Below, piece after piece: positions 7,876-16,816 of a stretch of 64,000 nt of DNA. This DNA is from Amycolatopsis australiensis. GTDB taxonomy: Bacteria; Actinomycetota; Actinomycetes; Mycobacteriales; Pseudonocardiaceae. The stretch's first letter is position 1. The number at the start of each line of letters is the position of its first letter. The notes under the pieces are model-generated. The model was not told where the DNA came from. It saw only the letters and a list, made by a program, of their open reading frames with translations, and did no database searches. A program made the position numbers and the translations under genes. Where the stretch lies: contig NZ_FPJG01000006.1 of assembly GCF_900119165.1 (NCBI RefSeq), positions 5,022,001-5,086,000 of the forward strand, read 5' to 3'.

Positions 7876-8666
7876 TAGCCCTCGCCGGTGAGCTTGCCGC
7901 GCAGCTGTTCCAGGGTCTGCGACAGCAGGCGCGAGACGTGCATCTGGGAGATGCCGACGCGGTCGGCGATCTGGGTCTGGGTGAGCCCGCCGAAGAACCG
8001 CATCACCAGGATCGCGCGCTCCCGCTTGGGCAGCTCCTGCAGCAGCGGCTGGAGGGCCTCGTGGTTTTCGACCATGGCCATCTCGTGGTCGGGTTCCCCC
8101 ATGGTGTCCGCCAGCGACAGCGCCTCGGCGTCGTCGTGCACCGGCTTGTCGACGGACAGGGCCTGGTAGGCGTTGCCGGCCAGGAGCCCTTCGCGGACTT
8201 CGTCGACGTCCAGGTTCAGGTGCTCGGCCAACTCGGTCGGCGTCGGTGCCCGCCCCAGGCGCTGCGAGAGCACCGCCGAGCCCTGGCTCAGGGACAGGTG
8301 CAGCTCCTTGAGCCGCCGCGGCACCCGCACCGACCAGCCGGTGTCCCGGAAGTGCCGCCGTACCTCGCCCATGATCGTCGGCACGGCGAAGGACAGGAAG
8401 TCGTGCCCCCGGGCGGGGTCAAACCGGTCCACGGCGTTGATCAGCCCGATCCGGGCCACCTGGACCAGGTCCTCCCGGGGTTCGCCGCGGCCGGAGAACC
8501 GGGTCGCGATGTGCTCGGCGAGCGGCAGGAGCTCGGTCACCAGCTTGCTCCGGACGACTTCGCGGCGGGGGTCGTCCGGTCCGAGCGTCCCCAGCTCCTC
8601 GAACAGCGGCTCGCAGTGGGCGTATTCGTCCGGGCGGTGGAGGAGGGTTTTGCGCTCGCTGCTCAC
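7875..8666 (-). CDS. RNA polymerase sigma factor, SigB/SigF/SigG group
   Basis: 263 residues with sigma-70 regions 2, 3 and 4. Region 2 reads EDLVQVARIGLINAVDRFDPARGHDFLSFAVPTIMGEVRRHFRD; region 4 contains RERAILVMRFFGGLTQTQIADRVGISQMHVSRLLSQTLEQLR. This is the actinobacterial stress and development group (SigB/SigF). The GTG start at 8666 overlaps the stop of the upstream anti-sigma gene in a GTGA tetranucleotide. Expected targets are promoters of the form GNNT-N14-16-GGGTAN, which are abundant in this window, including one upstream of this operon. Confidence 0.9.
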   Translation of the reverse strand: MSSERKTLLHRPDEYAHCEPLFEELGTLGPDDPRREVVRSKLVTELLPLAEHIATRFSGRGEPREDLVQVARIGLINAVDRFDPARGHDFLSFAVPTIMGEVRRHFRDTGWSVRVPRRLKELHLSLSQGSAVLSQRLGRAPTPTELAEHLNLDVDEVREGLLAGNAYQALSVDKPVHDDAEALSLADTMGEPDHEMAMVENHEALQPLLQELPKRERAILVMRFFGGLTQTQIADRVGISQMHVSRLLSQTLEQLRGKLTGEG

Positions 8667-9112
8667 GCGCTCGTTCCCGGGTTCAGCACCAGCTCGATCG
8701 TGACGATGCCCGCGCCTCCACCGGGAAGGACGTCGCAGTGCGCGGTCACCGACCGGCTCAGCGTGGTGAGGACGTGCCAGCCGAAGGTGCGGTCGCTCGG
8801 TGGCCGCGGGTCGCTCGAGCGGACCGAGACGACGACGTGCAGGCCGTCGGCGGCCTGCAGGAACCGGCAGTGCAGCTGGCTGCCGAGCTCGGCCAGCTGG
8901 ACCAGCTGAGCGCACGCCTCGTCGACGGCCATTTTCGCGTCGGCGATGGCGTCGAGGCCGAAGTCCGCGCGCGAGACCACGCCGTGCGTGAGCATCCGGA
9001 CCAGGGGAATCTGCTCGGCCATGGCCGGCAGGCGCAGCTCCACCGGCTCCTCGAGCAGCTCGTCCAGCGTCGGCCTCCGGCCGTGCGAGCTGCCGCTTCG
9101 TGTTTCTTCCAT
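8663..9112 (-). CDS. RsbW-like anti-sigma factor (GHKL ATPase)
   Basis: 149 residues. The GHKL ATPase fold is suggested by AKMAVDEACAQLVQL (N-box region) and by later glycine-containing segments. It precedes the SigB/SigF-type sigma gene and overlaps it by 4 bp, the classic arrangement for an anti-sigma kinase that holds its sigma factor and is released by a STAS antagonist. The G-boxes look weak (DVLPGGGAGIVTIE), so ATP binding may be degenerate. No STAS gene is in this operon; candidates are at 1139, 12803 and 61665. Confidence 0.75.
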   Translation of the reverse strand: MEETRSGSSHGRRPTLDELLEEPVELRLPAMAEQIPLVRMLTHGVVSRADFGLDAIADAKMAVDEACAQLVQLAELGSQLHCRFLQAADGLHVVVSVRSSDPRPPSDRTFGWHVLTTLSRSVTAHCDVLPGGGAGIVTIELVLNPGTSA

Positions 9113-9122
9113 GCGTGAGGTA

Positions 9123-9148
9123 CTACCCATCCGGGGGACAGCCGACAC
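9123..9148 (-). promoter_or_regulatory. SigB/SigF-type promoter for the anti-sigma/sigma operon (autoregulation)
   Basis: On the minus strand GTGTC, 15 nt, GGGTAG, starting about 10 bp ahead of the ATG at 9112. It suggests the sigma factor transcribes its own operon. Confidence 0.5.
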
Positions 9149-9168
9149 TTCGTGATCAGGGATCTGCG

Positions 9169-9498
9169 TCACCGGCCCAGCGCCCGTTCGAGTTCTTTCT
9201 TGGTCATCGTCGAGCGGCCGTCGATGTTCCGCTTCTTCGCCTCGTTGTAGAGCTGGGCCTTCGTCGGCCCGCCGGGGCCCTTGCGGTTGCCGGACCGCTC
9301 GCCGCCGCGCTGCTGCGGGGACTTGTCCTTGACCGACGTCCGGCTGGCCTGCCGGGACTCGCCGGACTGCGCCCGGTTCTTGTTTACCGTGCGCGCGGCG
9401 ATCTCCTTGGCCCGTTTCGTGCTCGCGCCGCGGTCCTCGGCCGAGTCTTTGATGTGCTCGTACTGCCGCTCGCGCTTGTCGCTCCACGACTGAGGCAT
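9169..9498 (-). CDS. Basic stress-associated protein with C-terminal SAP-like motif
   Basis: 109 residues, strongly basic and polar. It opens MPQSWSDKRERQYEHIKDSAEDRG, has a disordered middle, and ends TKAQLYNEAKKRNIDGRSTMTKKELERALGR, a helix-loop-helix resembling SAP/Rho-N DNA-binding motifs. Homologues are commonly annotated as plasmid stabilization proteins, but nothing here suggests a plasmid. GGAAGGAG precedes the ATG at 9498. The C-terminal motif closely parallels the tail of Ku at 14928-15875. Confidence 0.7.
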   Translation of the reverse strand: MPQSWSDKRERQYEHIKDSAEDRGASTKRAKEIAARTVNKNRAQSGESRQASRTSVKDKSPQQRGGERSGNRKGPGGPTKAQLYNEAKKRNIDGRSTMTKKELERALGR

Positions 9499-9524
9499 GC
9501 CCGCTCCTTCCTCTCGCGGGGTGA

Positions 9525-9550
9525 GTACCCGGTCGATCACCGGGTAAACC
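9525..9550 (-). promoter_or_regulatory. SigB/SigF-type promoter for the SAP-like small protein
   Basis: On the minus strand GGTTT, 15 nt, GGGTAC: one of the best consensus matches in the window, 27 bp ahead of the ATG. Confidence 0.6.
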
Positions 9551-9648
9551 CCCGGCCAGGGCGGCCCGCGGGACGCACCGGGAGTTCCTGCACGACCAGG
9601 GTGCCGGGGACGCCGTGGGTGCGCGTCCGGTCGATCTTCCGGCCCGCC

Positions 9649-9674
9649 GGTTACCCAGTGCTCCGGGCGGGTAC
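9649..9674 (+). promoter_or_regulatory. SigB/SigF-type promoter for the F420-dependent oxidoreductase
   Basis: GGTTA (9649-9653), 15 nt, GGGTAC (9669-9674), 30 bp ahead of the ATG at 9704. Confidence 0.5.
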
Positions 9675-9703
9675 GCGGGGGGCTGATGCGAGAGGAGGCG
9701 CCG

Positions 9704-10666
9704 ATGCGGATCGGCTACACCCTGATGACCGAGCAGGCGGGGCCGAACGACCTGGTCCGGTTCGCCGCCGGGGCCGAGCAGGCCGGCTTCGACTTCGAGG
9801 TGATGAGCGACCACTACTCGCCGTGGCTGGACGAGCAGGGCCACGCGCCCTACGCCTGGAGTGTGCTGGGCGCGGTGACCCAGGCGACCGAGCGCGTTGA
9901 GCTGATGACCTACGTCACCTGCCCGACCATGCGCTACCACCCGGCGGTGGTCGCGCAGAAGGCGGCGACCGTGCAGGCGCTCTCGGGTGGCCGGTTCACC
10001 CTCGGCCTCGGCGCGGGCGAGAACCTCAACGAGCACGTCGTGGGCCGCGGCTGGCCACCGGCGAACGTCCGGCACGACATGCTCGCCGAGGCCGTGCAGA
10101 TCATCGGCGGCCTGTTCGACGGCGGGTACTTCGACTACGAGGGCAAGCACTTCCGCGTCGACTCGGCGAAGCTGTGGGACCTGCCGGAGAAGCGGACGCC
10201 GATCGGGGTCGCGGTGTCCGGTTCGCAGTCGATCAAGCGGTTCGCCCCGGTGGCCGACGCGATGATCGCCGTCGAGCCCAAGAGGGAGCTGTCGCAGGAG
10301 TGGGACGCGACGAAGCTCGGCCCGCCGACCCGCAAGATCGGCCAGATGCCCGTGTCGTGGGGGACCGACCGCGACGCGGCGGTGCAGCGCGCGCACGAGC
10401 AGTTCCGGTGGTTCGCCGGCGGCTGGAAGGTCAACGCCGAGCTGCCGGGTCCGTCCGGTTTCGCCGGGGCCACGCAGTTCGTCCGCGAAGACGACGTCGC
10501 GGGCTCGATCCCGTGCGGCCCGGACCTCGAGCCGATCGTCGAAGGCGTGCGCGAGTTCGAGAAAGCCGGCTTCACCGACGTCGCCCTGGTGCAGATCGGC
10601 GGCGACCAGCAGAACGGCTTCCTCGACTTCGCCGAGAAGGAGCTGCTCCCCGCCCTGCGCGGGTAG
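9704..10666 (+). CDS. LLM-class F420-dependent oxidoreductase, glucose-6-phosphate dehydrogenase-like
   Basis: 320-residue luciferase-like TIM barrel. Motifs typical of the F420-G6PDH-like subfamily are present: MSDHYSPWLDEQGHAPYAWSVLGA, TCPTMRYHPAVVAQKAAT, and GLGAGENLNEHVVG. Members use the deazaflavin F420 for hydride transfer, often to keep F420H2 available under oxidative stress. The ATG at 9704 follows AGAGGAGG; an in-frame ATG at 9686 is less well placed. The true substrate may differ from glucose-6-phosphate. Confidence 0.85.
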   Translation: MRIGYTLMTEQAGPNDLVRFAAGAEQAGFDFEVMSDHYSPWLDEQGHAPYAWSVLGAVTQATERVELMTYVTCPTMRYHPAVVAQKAATVQALSGGRFTLGLGAGENLNEHVVGRGWPPANVRHDMLAEAVQIIGGLFDGGYFDYEGKHFRVDSAKLWDLPEKRTPIGVAVSGSQSIKRFAPVADAMIAVEPKRELSQEWDATKLGPPTRKIGQMPVSWGTDRDAAVQRAHEQFRWFAGGWKVNAELPGPSGFAGATQFVREDDVAGSIPCGPDLEPIVEGVREFEKAGFTDVALVQIGGDQQNGFLDFAEKELLPALRG

Positions 10667-10749
10667 GTCCACCCGTTCGGGGGAACGCGGATCGCGGCCG
10701 TCAGGAGTAGTACGCGGAGTACGGGGCAGTCCGGCGACAGGAGTTGCGG

Positions 10750-12522
10750 ATGACCGACGTGAAGCCGGCACCGAGCCTGCGGGCGGTGCCACTGGCAGTC
10801 GCGCGGCGCGGGCCGAAAGGCAGCGTGCTGCTCCGGCTCATGCGCACCACCGACCCGAAGCAGATCGGGATCCTGTACCTGGTCTCCTCGTTCGGGTTCT
10901 TCATGGCGGGCGGCGCGATGGCGCTGCTGATGCGCGGCGAGCTGGCCCGGCCCGGCCTGCAGTTCCTGTCGCCGGAGCAGTACAACCAGTTGTTCACCAT
11001 GCACGGCACGGTGATGCTGCTGCTGTACGCGACGCCGAACCTGTTCGGGTTCGCCAACTACATCCTGCCGCTGCAGATCGGCGCGCCGGACGTCGCGTTC
11101 CCGCGGCTCAACGCGTTCTCCTACTGGCTGTACCTGTTCGGCGGGCTGATCGTGCTCAGCTCGTTCCTGACCCCCGGCGGCGCGCCGGACTTCGGCTGGA
11201 CGGCCTACACGCCGCTGTCCAACACCATCCACTCGCCGGGCATCGGCGGCGACCTGTGGATCATGGGCCTGATCGTGTCCGGGCTCGGCACCATCCTCGG
11301 CGCCGTCAACATGGTCACCACGATCGTGTGCCTGCGCGCGCCCGGGATGACGATGTGGCGGATGCCGCTGTTCACCTGGAACATCCTGTTCACCGCGATC
11401 CTGATCCTGCTGGCGTTCCCGATCCTCACCGCGGCGCTGTTCGGCCTGGCCGCCGACCGCCACCTGGGTGCGCACGTGTTCGACCCCGAGAACGGCGGGG
11501 CGATCATGTTCCAGCACCTGTTCTGGTTCTTCGGCCACCCCGAGGTCTACATCGTGGCGCTGCCCTACTTCGGGATCGTCACGGAGATCATCCCGGTGTT
11601 CAGCCGCAAACCGCTCTACGGCTACCGGCTGATGGTGTTCGCCACGATCGGGATCACCGGCCTGTCGGCGACGGTGTGGGCGCACCACATGTTCGCGACG
11701 GGTTCGGTGCTGCTGCCGTTCTTCTCGATCATGACGTTCTTCATCGCGGTGCCGACCGGGATCAAGTTCTTCAACTGGATCGGCACGATGTGGAAGGGGC
11801 ACCTGAGCTTCGAGACGCCGATGCTGTGGTCGGTCGGGTTCATGGTGACGTTCCTGTTCGGCGGGCTGACGGGGGTCATCCTGGCGTCGCCGCCGCTGGA
11901 CTTCCACGTGCACGACAGCTACTTCGTGGTGGCGCACTTCCACTACGTGCTGTTCGGCACGATCGTGTTCGCGACGTTCGCGGGCATCTACTTCTGGTTC
12001 CCGAAGATGACCGGCCGGATGCTCGACGAGCGGCTCGGCCGGTGGCACTTCTGGACGACGTTCATCGGCTTCCACACGACGTTCCTGGTCCAGCACTGGC
12101 TGGGTGACATGGGCATGCCGCGCCGGTACGCGGACTACCTGTCGACGGACGGCTTCACGACGCTGAACACGATCTCGACGATCGGCGCGTTCATCCTGGG
12201 CGCGTCGACGCTGCCGTTCATCTGGAACGTCGTGAAGAGCTACCGCTACGGCGAGCAGGTCCTGGTCGACGACCCGTGGGGCTACGGCAACTCCCTCGAG
12301 TGGGCGACGACGTGCCCGCCGCCCCGGCACAACTTCCTGGACCTGCCGCGGATCCGCTCCGAGCGGCCGGCGTTCGAGCTGCACCACCCGGAGGCGGTGG
12401 AGCGGATGAAGGAGGAGCGGTACATCCGGTCGAAGCGCGCCCAGGCCAAGGCGGCGGACAAGGGGACCGAACCACCCCAGTCGCGTGAGGGCCACGCGGG
12501 AACGGCGGGTTCCTCGCGCTGA
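10750..12522 (+). CDS. ctaD: Cytochrome c oxidase subunit I (aa3 type)
   Basis: 590 residues with about 12 transmembrane helices. Metal ligands of heme-copper oxidases are clear: heme a histidine in TMHGTVM, the Cu-B histidine-tyrosine motif [15 protein letters not shown], the HH pair in WAHHMFATG, and the heme histidines in [16 protein letters not shown]. It carries out oxygen reduction in the terminal oxidase. Subunits II, III and the bc1 genes are absent, so this is a free-standing ctaD, perhaps one of several paralogues. A GGAG precedes the ATG at 10750. Confidence 0.95.
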   Translation: MTDVKPAPSLRAVPLAVARRGPKGSVLLRLMRTTDPKQIGILYLVSSFGFFMAGGAMALLMRGELARPGLQFLSPEQYNQLFTMHGTVMLLLYATPNLFGFANYILPLQIGAPDVAFPRLNAFSYWLYLFGGLIVLSSFLTPGGAPDFGWTAYTPLSNTIHSPGIGGDLWIMGLIVSGLGTILGAVNMVTTIVCLRAPGMTMWRMPLFTWNILFTAILILLAFPILTAALFGLAADRHLGAHVFDPENGGAIMFQHLFWFFGHPEVYIVALPYFGIVTEIIPVFSRKPLYGYRLMVFATIGITGLSATVWAHHMFATGSVLLPFFSIMTFFIAVPTGIKFFNWIGTMWKGHLSFETPMLWSVGFMVTFLFGGLTGVILASPPLDFHVHDSYFVVAHFHYVLFGTIVFATFAGIYFWFPKMTGRMLDERLGRWHFWTTFIGFHTTFLVQHWLGDMGMPRRYADYLSTDGFTTLNTISTIGAFILGASTLPFIWNVVKSYRYGEQVLVDDPWGYGNSLEWATTCPPPRHNFLDLPRIRSERPAFELHHPEAVERMKEERYIRSKRAQAKAADKGTEPPQSREGHAGTAGSSR

Positions 12523-12802
12523 CGCCCGGGCAGCGGGCTGCCGGGATCTGCCTGGGGTTTTGCGTGGGTCGCCGGAACCGGTGGTGCTGGGCGAGTGCGG
12601 CTTCGGCCGCGGTACTCGCCCATCGCGCCGGATTCCGCGGCTCGGCGATCCGGCGGCGCCAGGCGGCGTGGGGCACCGGTCGGTGCGGTTCCTCGCCCGG
12701 CTGCCGGCCGAGGGGCGCTCACAGGCGGCCGGGTGGCCGGAACGCGGAGGCCGGCGGGCTTTCTTGGCCGTCGCCACTGCCCGCGGGCTTCGACCGCCGC
12801 CG

Positions 12803-13168
12803 TCAGGCGGTCGCGGGTTCGGGGCGCCGGTCGGCGACCGTCACGCGCTGGTCCGCGCCGGTGACCCGCAGGGCCCGGCGGACGAACGGGCTCCGGCCGG
12901 TCACCACCAGCAGCGCCGTTCCCTTCTGCTCCGCCTGCAGTGCCGCGTGCAGCAGCACCCGCACCCCCGCCACGCCCAGGAAGTCCACTTCGGACAGATC
13001 CACCACCAGCCGCTCCGGTGCCGCCCAGAGGCGGTCCGACAGCAGGGTCGCCAGGTCCGCCGCCGTTGCCGTGTCGAGGTCGCCGCGGGCCGTGATCAGC
13101 ACCGCGTGCGGGGCGGGCCACGCAGTGCGCAGCCGCAGTGCCGGGTGTGGTTGCCGGGAGATCTTCAT
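12803..13168 (-). CDS. STAS-domain protein, anti-sigma factor antagonist family
   Basis: 121 residues with a single STAS domain (VLITARGDLDTATAADLATLL; LVVDLSEVDFLGVAGVRVLLHA). The usual phosphorylatable serine position reads glycine (FLGVAG), so phospho-control by an RsbW kinase may be absent or altered. The ATG at 13168 is the most natural start, but no strong Shine-Dalgarno sequence is seen and upstream starts exist. The flanking gaps 12523-12802 and 13169-13453 hold no gene I can support. Confidence 0.72.
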   Translation of the reverse strand: MKISRQPHPALRLRTAWPAPHAVLITARGDLDTATAADLATLLSDRLWAAPERLVVDLSEVDFLGVAGVRVLLHAALQAEQKGTALLVVTGRSPFVRRALRVTGADQRVTVADRRPEPATA

Positions 13169-13453
13169 GCCGGTTCGCCGCCGTCCTGGTGCCGCGCGGG
13201 GCCGAGGGCGCCGCCGCGCTCGAATGATGCGGGGCCGGCTGCTGATTGAACCGTCCACCGAGCCTAGCCACCTCCGGGGGACTCGCAACCGTCGTTGCTC
13301 CGAACGGGGGAGAGCCGCACGCCACCGCGGTGACCGCTTGTGCCCGCGCCGACCGGGATGCAGTAATCTCGCGCTGGACCCGTTAAAGCGCTAGCGGCCC
13401 ACTAGTGGCGCGCGCCCGGGTCCTCCCTGGTCTTCAGCGCCCTGACTCACGGA

Positions 13454-14200
13454 ATGAGGGCGTCAGCAAGGATGACGGGCGGGCACGAGGAGCTCACCGC
13501 GCGGCTCGACGAAGTCACGGTCGCCATGGAGTCGCTGACCGCGATGCTGGACACCGAGCTCGACCTCGGCCAGATGCTGCAGGCGGTGTGCGACCACGCG
13601 GTCCAGGTCGTGCCGGGTGCCGACATGGCGAGCATCACCCTGGTGCGCGACGGCGTGCCGGAGACGGTCGCCAGCACCGACGAGCGGGCGGTCAACTTCG
13701 ACCGCGAGCAGTACCGGATCGGCGACGGCCCGTGCCTGCGCGCCGCCGAGACGGGGCAGCCGGTCCGGGTGGGCATCGGGGCGGTCGGGGACCTGTGGCC
13801 GCAGTTCGTCTCGTCGGCCGAGCAGCTGGGCGTCGCGAGCTTCCTCGCCGCGCCGCTGACCGTGGACGACGACATGTCCGGCGCGGTCAACCTGTTCGGC
13901 TTCGGCGAGCACGGCTTCAGCGAACTGGGCACGAAGATCCTCGAGCTGTACACGGCGACGGTCGTGTTCGGCCTCCGCAGCGCGCGCCGCTACTTCGCCG
14001 CGCGTGAGCTGGTCGACCAGCTGAACCGCGCCCTCGAGACCCGCGCGGTGATCGACCAGGCCAAGGGGATCCTGATGGCCGCGCACCGGATCACCGCGGA
14101 GGACGCCTTCCAGCGGCTGGTGAAGCGTTCCCAGGACGGCAACCGCAAGCTGCACGAAGTGGCCGCGGAGTTCGTGGCCGCGGTCGCGACGACCACCTGA
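13454..14200 (+). CDS. GAF-ANTAR regulator
   Basis: 248 residues with a GAF domain (about 20-175; YRIGDGPCLRAAETGQPVRV) and a C-terminal ANTAR domain (LETRAVIDQAKGILMAAHRITAEDAFQRLVKRSQD). Same architecture as the protein at 4584-5357. It probably converts a ligand or redox signal into transcription antitermination. The start at 13454 or 13472 cannot be decided; GAGGG lies 11 bp before the latter. Confidence 0.85.
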   Translation: MRASARMTGGHEELTARLDEVTVAMESLTAMLDTELDLGQMLQAVCDHAVQVVPGADMASITLVRDGVPETVASTDERAVNFDREQYRIGDGPCLRAAETGQPVRVGIGAVGDLWPQFVSSAEQLGVASFLAAPLTVDDDMSGAVNLFGFGEHGFSELGTKILELYTATVVFGLRSARRYFAARELVDQLNRALETRAVIDQAKGILMAAHRITAEDAFQRLVKRSQDGNRKLHEVAAEFVAAVATTT

Positions 14201-14214
14201 CCGCCGGCCGGTCG

Positions 14215-14418
14215 CTAGCTCGTGGGAACTTCGTCCGGCGGGGTCTCGGCCACCGGGTCACCGCGGTGCCGGCTGCGCTGGCAGGTCGTGCAGACCAGGG
14301 TGCGGCCGAGCACCGTGCCGTCGTCCGCGACCACCTGGGCCACGTGCATCGTCGGGAAGCCGCAGACTTCGCAGGGCAGCGACCCCTCCTCGCGGCTGAT
14401 GCGGATCTGCGTGCCCAT
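14215..14418 (-). CDS. Small zinc-ribbon-like protein
   Basis: 67 residues with two CxxC knuckles, LPCEVCGFPT and LVCTTCQRSRH, about 27 residues apart, as expected for a zinc ribbon. No other domain fits. AGGAGG lies 5 bp before the ATG. It is divergent from the 65-residue gene at 14607. Function unknown; DNA/RNA binding or redox sensing are possibilities only. Confidence 0.65.
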   Translation of the reverse strand: MGTQIRISREEGSLPCEVCGFPTMHVAQVVADDGTVLGRTLVCTTCQRSRHRGDPVAETPPDEVPTS

Positions 14419-14537
14419 CCGGCCTCCTGGTGTGACGTGGGTCTCACTACTCTGCCGGTTTCGGCCGCGGGGCCCACCGAATTCACTCGTTCGGCCTAGC
14501 GAAAGCCGTCTCCGGGAACCCGATCGGCTGCTCCAGT

Positions 14538-14561
14538 GTTTCGTGGGATGAGACGGGGTAA
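14538..14561 (+). promoter_or_regulatory. SigB/SigF-type promoter for the 65-residue protein
   Basis: GTTT (14538-14541), 14 nt, GGGTAA (14556-14561), 45 bp ahead of the ATG at 14607. Confidence 0.5.
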
Positions 14562-14606
14562 TCCGCCGGCGCAAGGATCACCGGGGGATACCGGAGGGGA
14601 GCGAAC

Positions 14607-14804
14607 ATGCGAGACAAGCGGAACGACCTGCGGCCGGTGGCGGACCTGCTCCTCGAGGGCGGGGACACGCCGACCCAGGCGGCCACCCGGCGCAAGGCGG
14701 CACTCGCCGTCGCGGCGCGGGCGAAGGATCCCGAGGACTGCGCGCGGCTGCTCGACATGCTGGGCCTGCACCGGATCGGCACCCGCAGCAGCGAAGTCGC
14801 CTGA
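14607..14804 (+). CDS. Hypothetical 65-residue protein
   Basis: Small soluble helical protein (MRDKRNDLRPVADLLLEGG..., then an alanine-rich helix and ARLLDMLGLHRIG). It has a good ribosome binding site (GGAGGGGAG), a stress-type promoter and a terminator just downstream, so expression is likely. I do not recognise the family. It sits immediately upstream of the Ku/LigD operon but is separated from it by the terminator. Confidence 0.6.
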   Translation: MRDKRNDLRPVADLLLEGGDTPTQAATRRKAALAVAARAKDPEDCARLLDMLGLHRIGTRSSEVA

Positions 14805-14817
14805 CGCGCGTGCGCGC

Positions 14818-14852
14818 GGAGCCCGCCGAGGCCACCCGGTCCGGCGGGCTCC
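14818..14852 (+). terminator. Hairpin terminator before the Ku operon
   Basis: Perfect 11-bp stem GGAGCCCGCCG/CGGCGGGCTCC with a 13-nt loop. It isolates the small gene at 14607 from Ku. Confidence 0.6.
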
Positions 14853-14878
14853 GGCCGTCACGCACCGCGACGGCGCCG

Positions 14879-14905
14879 GGTTTCGGGAAGCGATCATGCG
14901 GGTAT
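14879..14905 (+). promoter_or_regulatory. SigB/SigF-type promoter for the Ku/LigD operon
   Basis: GGTTT (14879-14883), 16 nt, GGGTAT (14900-14905), 22 bp ahead of the ATG. An excellent match, placing NHEJ under stress-sigma control. Confidence 0.6.
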
Positions 14906-14927
14906 CGCTGCCGGTGAGGAGGTCGAC

Positions 14928-15875
14928 ATGGCCAGACCGGTGTGGAGCGGCGCGCTGAGCCTGGGGTTGGTCACCGTGCCGGTGGAGCTGTACCCCGCGG
15001 TGGCGGACCACACGATCCACTTCCACCAGTTCGAACGCGGGACGTCGGACCGGATCCGCAACCGCCGGGTCAACGAGCGGACCGGCGACGAGGTGAGCCA
15101 GGACGAGATCGTCAAGGGCTACGACCTCGGCGGCGGCGACCACGTGCTCGTCGAGCCGGACGAGCTGGAGGAGATCGCGCCCGAGCGCTCGCGGCGGATC
15201 GACATCGAGCAGTTCGTCGAGCTCGACGAGATCGACCCGTGGTTCTTCGACAAGACGTACTGGCTCAAGCCGGCGAAGGAGGACTTCGCCAAGGCGTACG
15301 GCCTGCTGCTGCAGGCGATGGACCGCAGCGAGAAGGCCGGCATCGCGAAGTTCGTGCTGCGCGGCAAGGAGTACCTCGCGGCGATCCGCGCCGGCGAAGG
15401 CGTCATGGTGCTCAACACCCTGCACTTCGCCGCGGACCTGCGGAAGCCGAAGGACGTCATGGGCGGCCTGCCGAGCCTGCCGAAGCCGCGGCCGAAGGAG
15501 CTCGACATGGCCCTCGCGCTCGTCGACGAGATGACCGCGCCGTGGCAGCCCGAGGACTACCGCGACGAATACTCCGAGCGCGTCGAAGAGCTGATCAAGG
15601 CCAAGGAGCAGGGCAAGGAGATCGCGCACGAGGAGGAACCGGAGCCCTCGGCCGACGTCGTCGACCTCTTCGAGGCGCTCTCGCGCAGCGTGAAGAACCG
15701 CAAGAGCGGCGGCAAGGAACGCGCGGCCGCGCCGAAGAAGCCGAAGCAGCGGAAGAAGCCCGACCTCGCCGAGCTGTCCAAGTCCGATCTGGACAAGCTC
15801 GCCCGCGAGCAGGGCGTCAAGGGGCGGTCGAAGATGACGCGCGCCGAGCTGGAGAAGGCGCTGAAGGCGTCGTGA
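14928..15875 (+). CDS. ku: Non-homologous end-joining protein Ku
   Basis: 315 residues. The bacterial Ku core begins ARPVWSGALSLGLVTVPVELY and includes the bridge and pillar regions through about residue 250. A lysine-rich tail follows, ending in a SAP-like motif (LAELSKSDLDKLAREQGVKGRSKMTRAELEKAL). Ku forms a ring homodimer on DNA ends and recruits LigD. GAGGAGG precedes the ATG. The stop overlaps the GTG of the ligase gene (GTGA), so Ku, ligase and polymerase form one translationally coupled operon. Confidence 0.95.
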   Translation: MARPVWSGALSLGLVTVPVELYPAVADHTIHFHQFERGTSDRIRNRRVNERTGDEVSQDEIVKGYDLGGGDHVLVEPDELEEIAPERSRRIDIEQFVELDEIDPWFFDKTYWLKPAKEDFAKAYGLLLQAMDRSEKAGIAKFVLRGKEYLAAIRAGEGVMVLNTLHFAADLRKPKDVMGGLPSLPKPRPKELDMALALVDEMTAPWQPEDYRDEYSERVEELIKAKEQGKEIAHEEEPEPSADVVDLFEALSRSVKNRKSGGKERAAAPKKPKQRKKPDLAELSKSDLDKLAREQGVKGRSKMTRAELEKALKAS

Positions 15876-16816
15876 GCGGGCCAGGCTGGCGCGAGCCGAC
15901 CTTGGCCACGCTCACCGACCGCCGCTTCTCCGACGAGAACTGGCTCTACGAGCGCAAGCTGGACGGCGTCCGGGCGATCTGCGTGCGGGACGGCGGCACG
16001 CCGACGCTCTATTCGCGCAACCACAAGGTGATGGACACCGCCTACCCGGAGCTCGTCGAAGCGCTGGCCGCCCAGGGCGGCCCGCGGTTCGTCGCCGACG
16101 GCGAGATCGTCGCGTTCGACGGCGGCAACACCAGCTTCGCCGCCCTCCAGCCGCGCATCCACGTCAGCGACCCGGACCGCGCCCGGGCCACCGGCGTGCG
16201 CGTCTACTACTACCTGTTCGACCTGCTGTACTACGACGACCAGGACACGACCGCGTTGCCGCTGCGCCAGCGGAAGGCACTGCTGCGGGACGCCTTCGAC
16301 TTCGAAGACCCGCTGCGGCTGTCGGCGCACCGCAACACCGAAGGCGAGAAGTTCTACGACGAAGCCTGCCGGCGCGGCTGGGAAGGCGTCATCGCGAAGC
16401 GGGCGGACGCGCCCTATCACCATGGACGGTCACCCGACTGGCTGAAGTTCAAGTGCGCGCAGGGTCAGGAACTCGTCATCGGCGGCTTCACCGACCCGCA
16501 GGGCGCGCGGCACGGCTTCGGCGCGTTGCTGCTGGGCTACCACGAAGACGGCGGCCTGAAGTACGCCGGCAAGGTCGGCACCGGGTTCGACGAGAAGCTG
16601 CTGTCGTCGCTGCACGCGCGGCTGCGGGAGCGCGAGACGTCGCGGTCGCCGTTCGCCGGGCCGGTCCGGGAACGCGGCGCGCACTGGGTCCGGCCGGACC
16701 TGGTGGCGCAGATCGGCTTTTCCGAATGGACGCGCGACGGGCGGCTGCGGCATCCGCGGTTCGCCGGCCTGCGCGAGGACAAGAAGGCGGCGGACGTCGT
16801 GCGGGAGCGGGCATGA
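15872..16816 (+). CDS. ligD: ATP-dependent DNA ligase (stand-alone LigD ligase domain)
   Basis: 314 residues. The nucleotidyl-transferase lysine lies in YERKLDGVRA (KxDG). Further ligase motifs are SRNHK, VADGEIVAFD, GWEGVIAKR and DWLKFKC. The C-terminal OB domain ends near GFSEWTRDGRLRHPRFAGLREDK. It seals ends in non-homologous end joining. It is a separate polypeptide from the polymerase, unlike the three-domain LigD of mycobacteria. Starts and stops overlap both neighbours by 4 bp. Confidence 0.92.
   Translation: MSGPGWREPTLATLTDRRFSDENWLYERKLDGVRAICVRDGGTPTLYSRNHKVMDTAYPELVEALAAQGGPRFVADGEIVAFDGGNTSFAALQPRIHVSDPDRARATGVRVYYYLFDLLYYDDQDTTALPLRQRKALLRDAFDFEDPLRLSAHRNTEGEKFYDEACRRGWEGVIAKRADAPYHHGRSPDWLKFKCAQGQELVIGGFTDPQGARHGFGALLLGYHEDGGLKYAGKVGTGFDEKLLSSLHARLRERETSRSPFAGPVRERGAHWVRPDLVAQIGFSEWTRDGRLRHPRFAGLREDKKAADVVRERA

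Noticed and set aside
12523-12802. Additional gene between ctaD and the STAS gene
   Set aside because: Open frames there lack a ribosome binding site and recognisable composition; I see no supportable gene.
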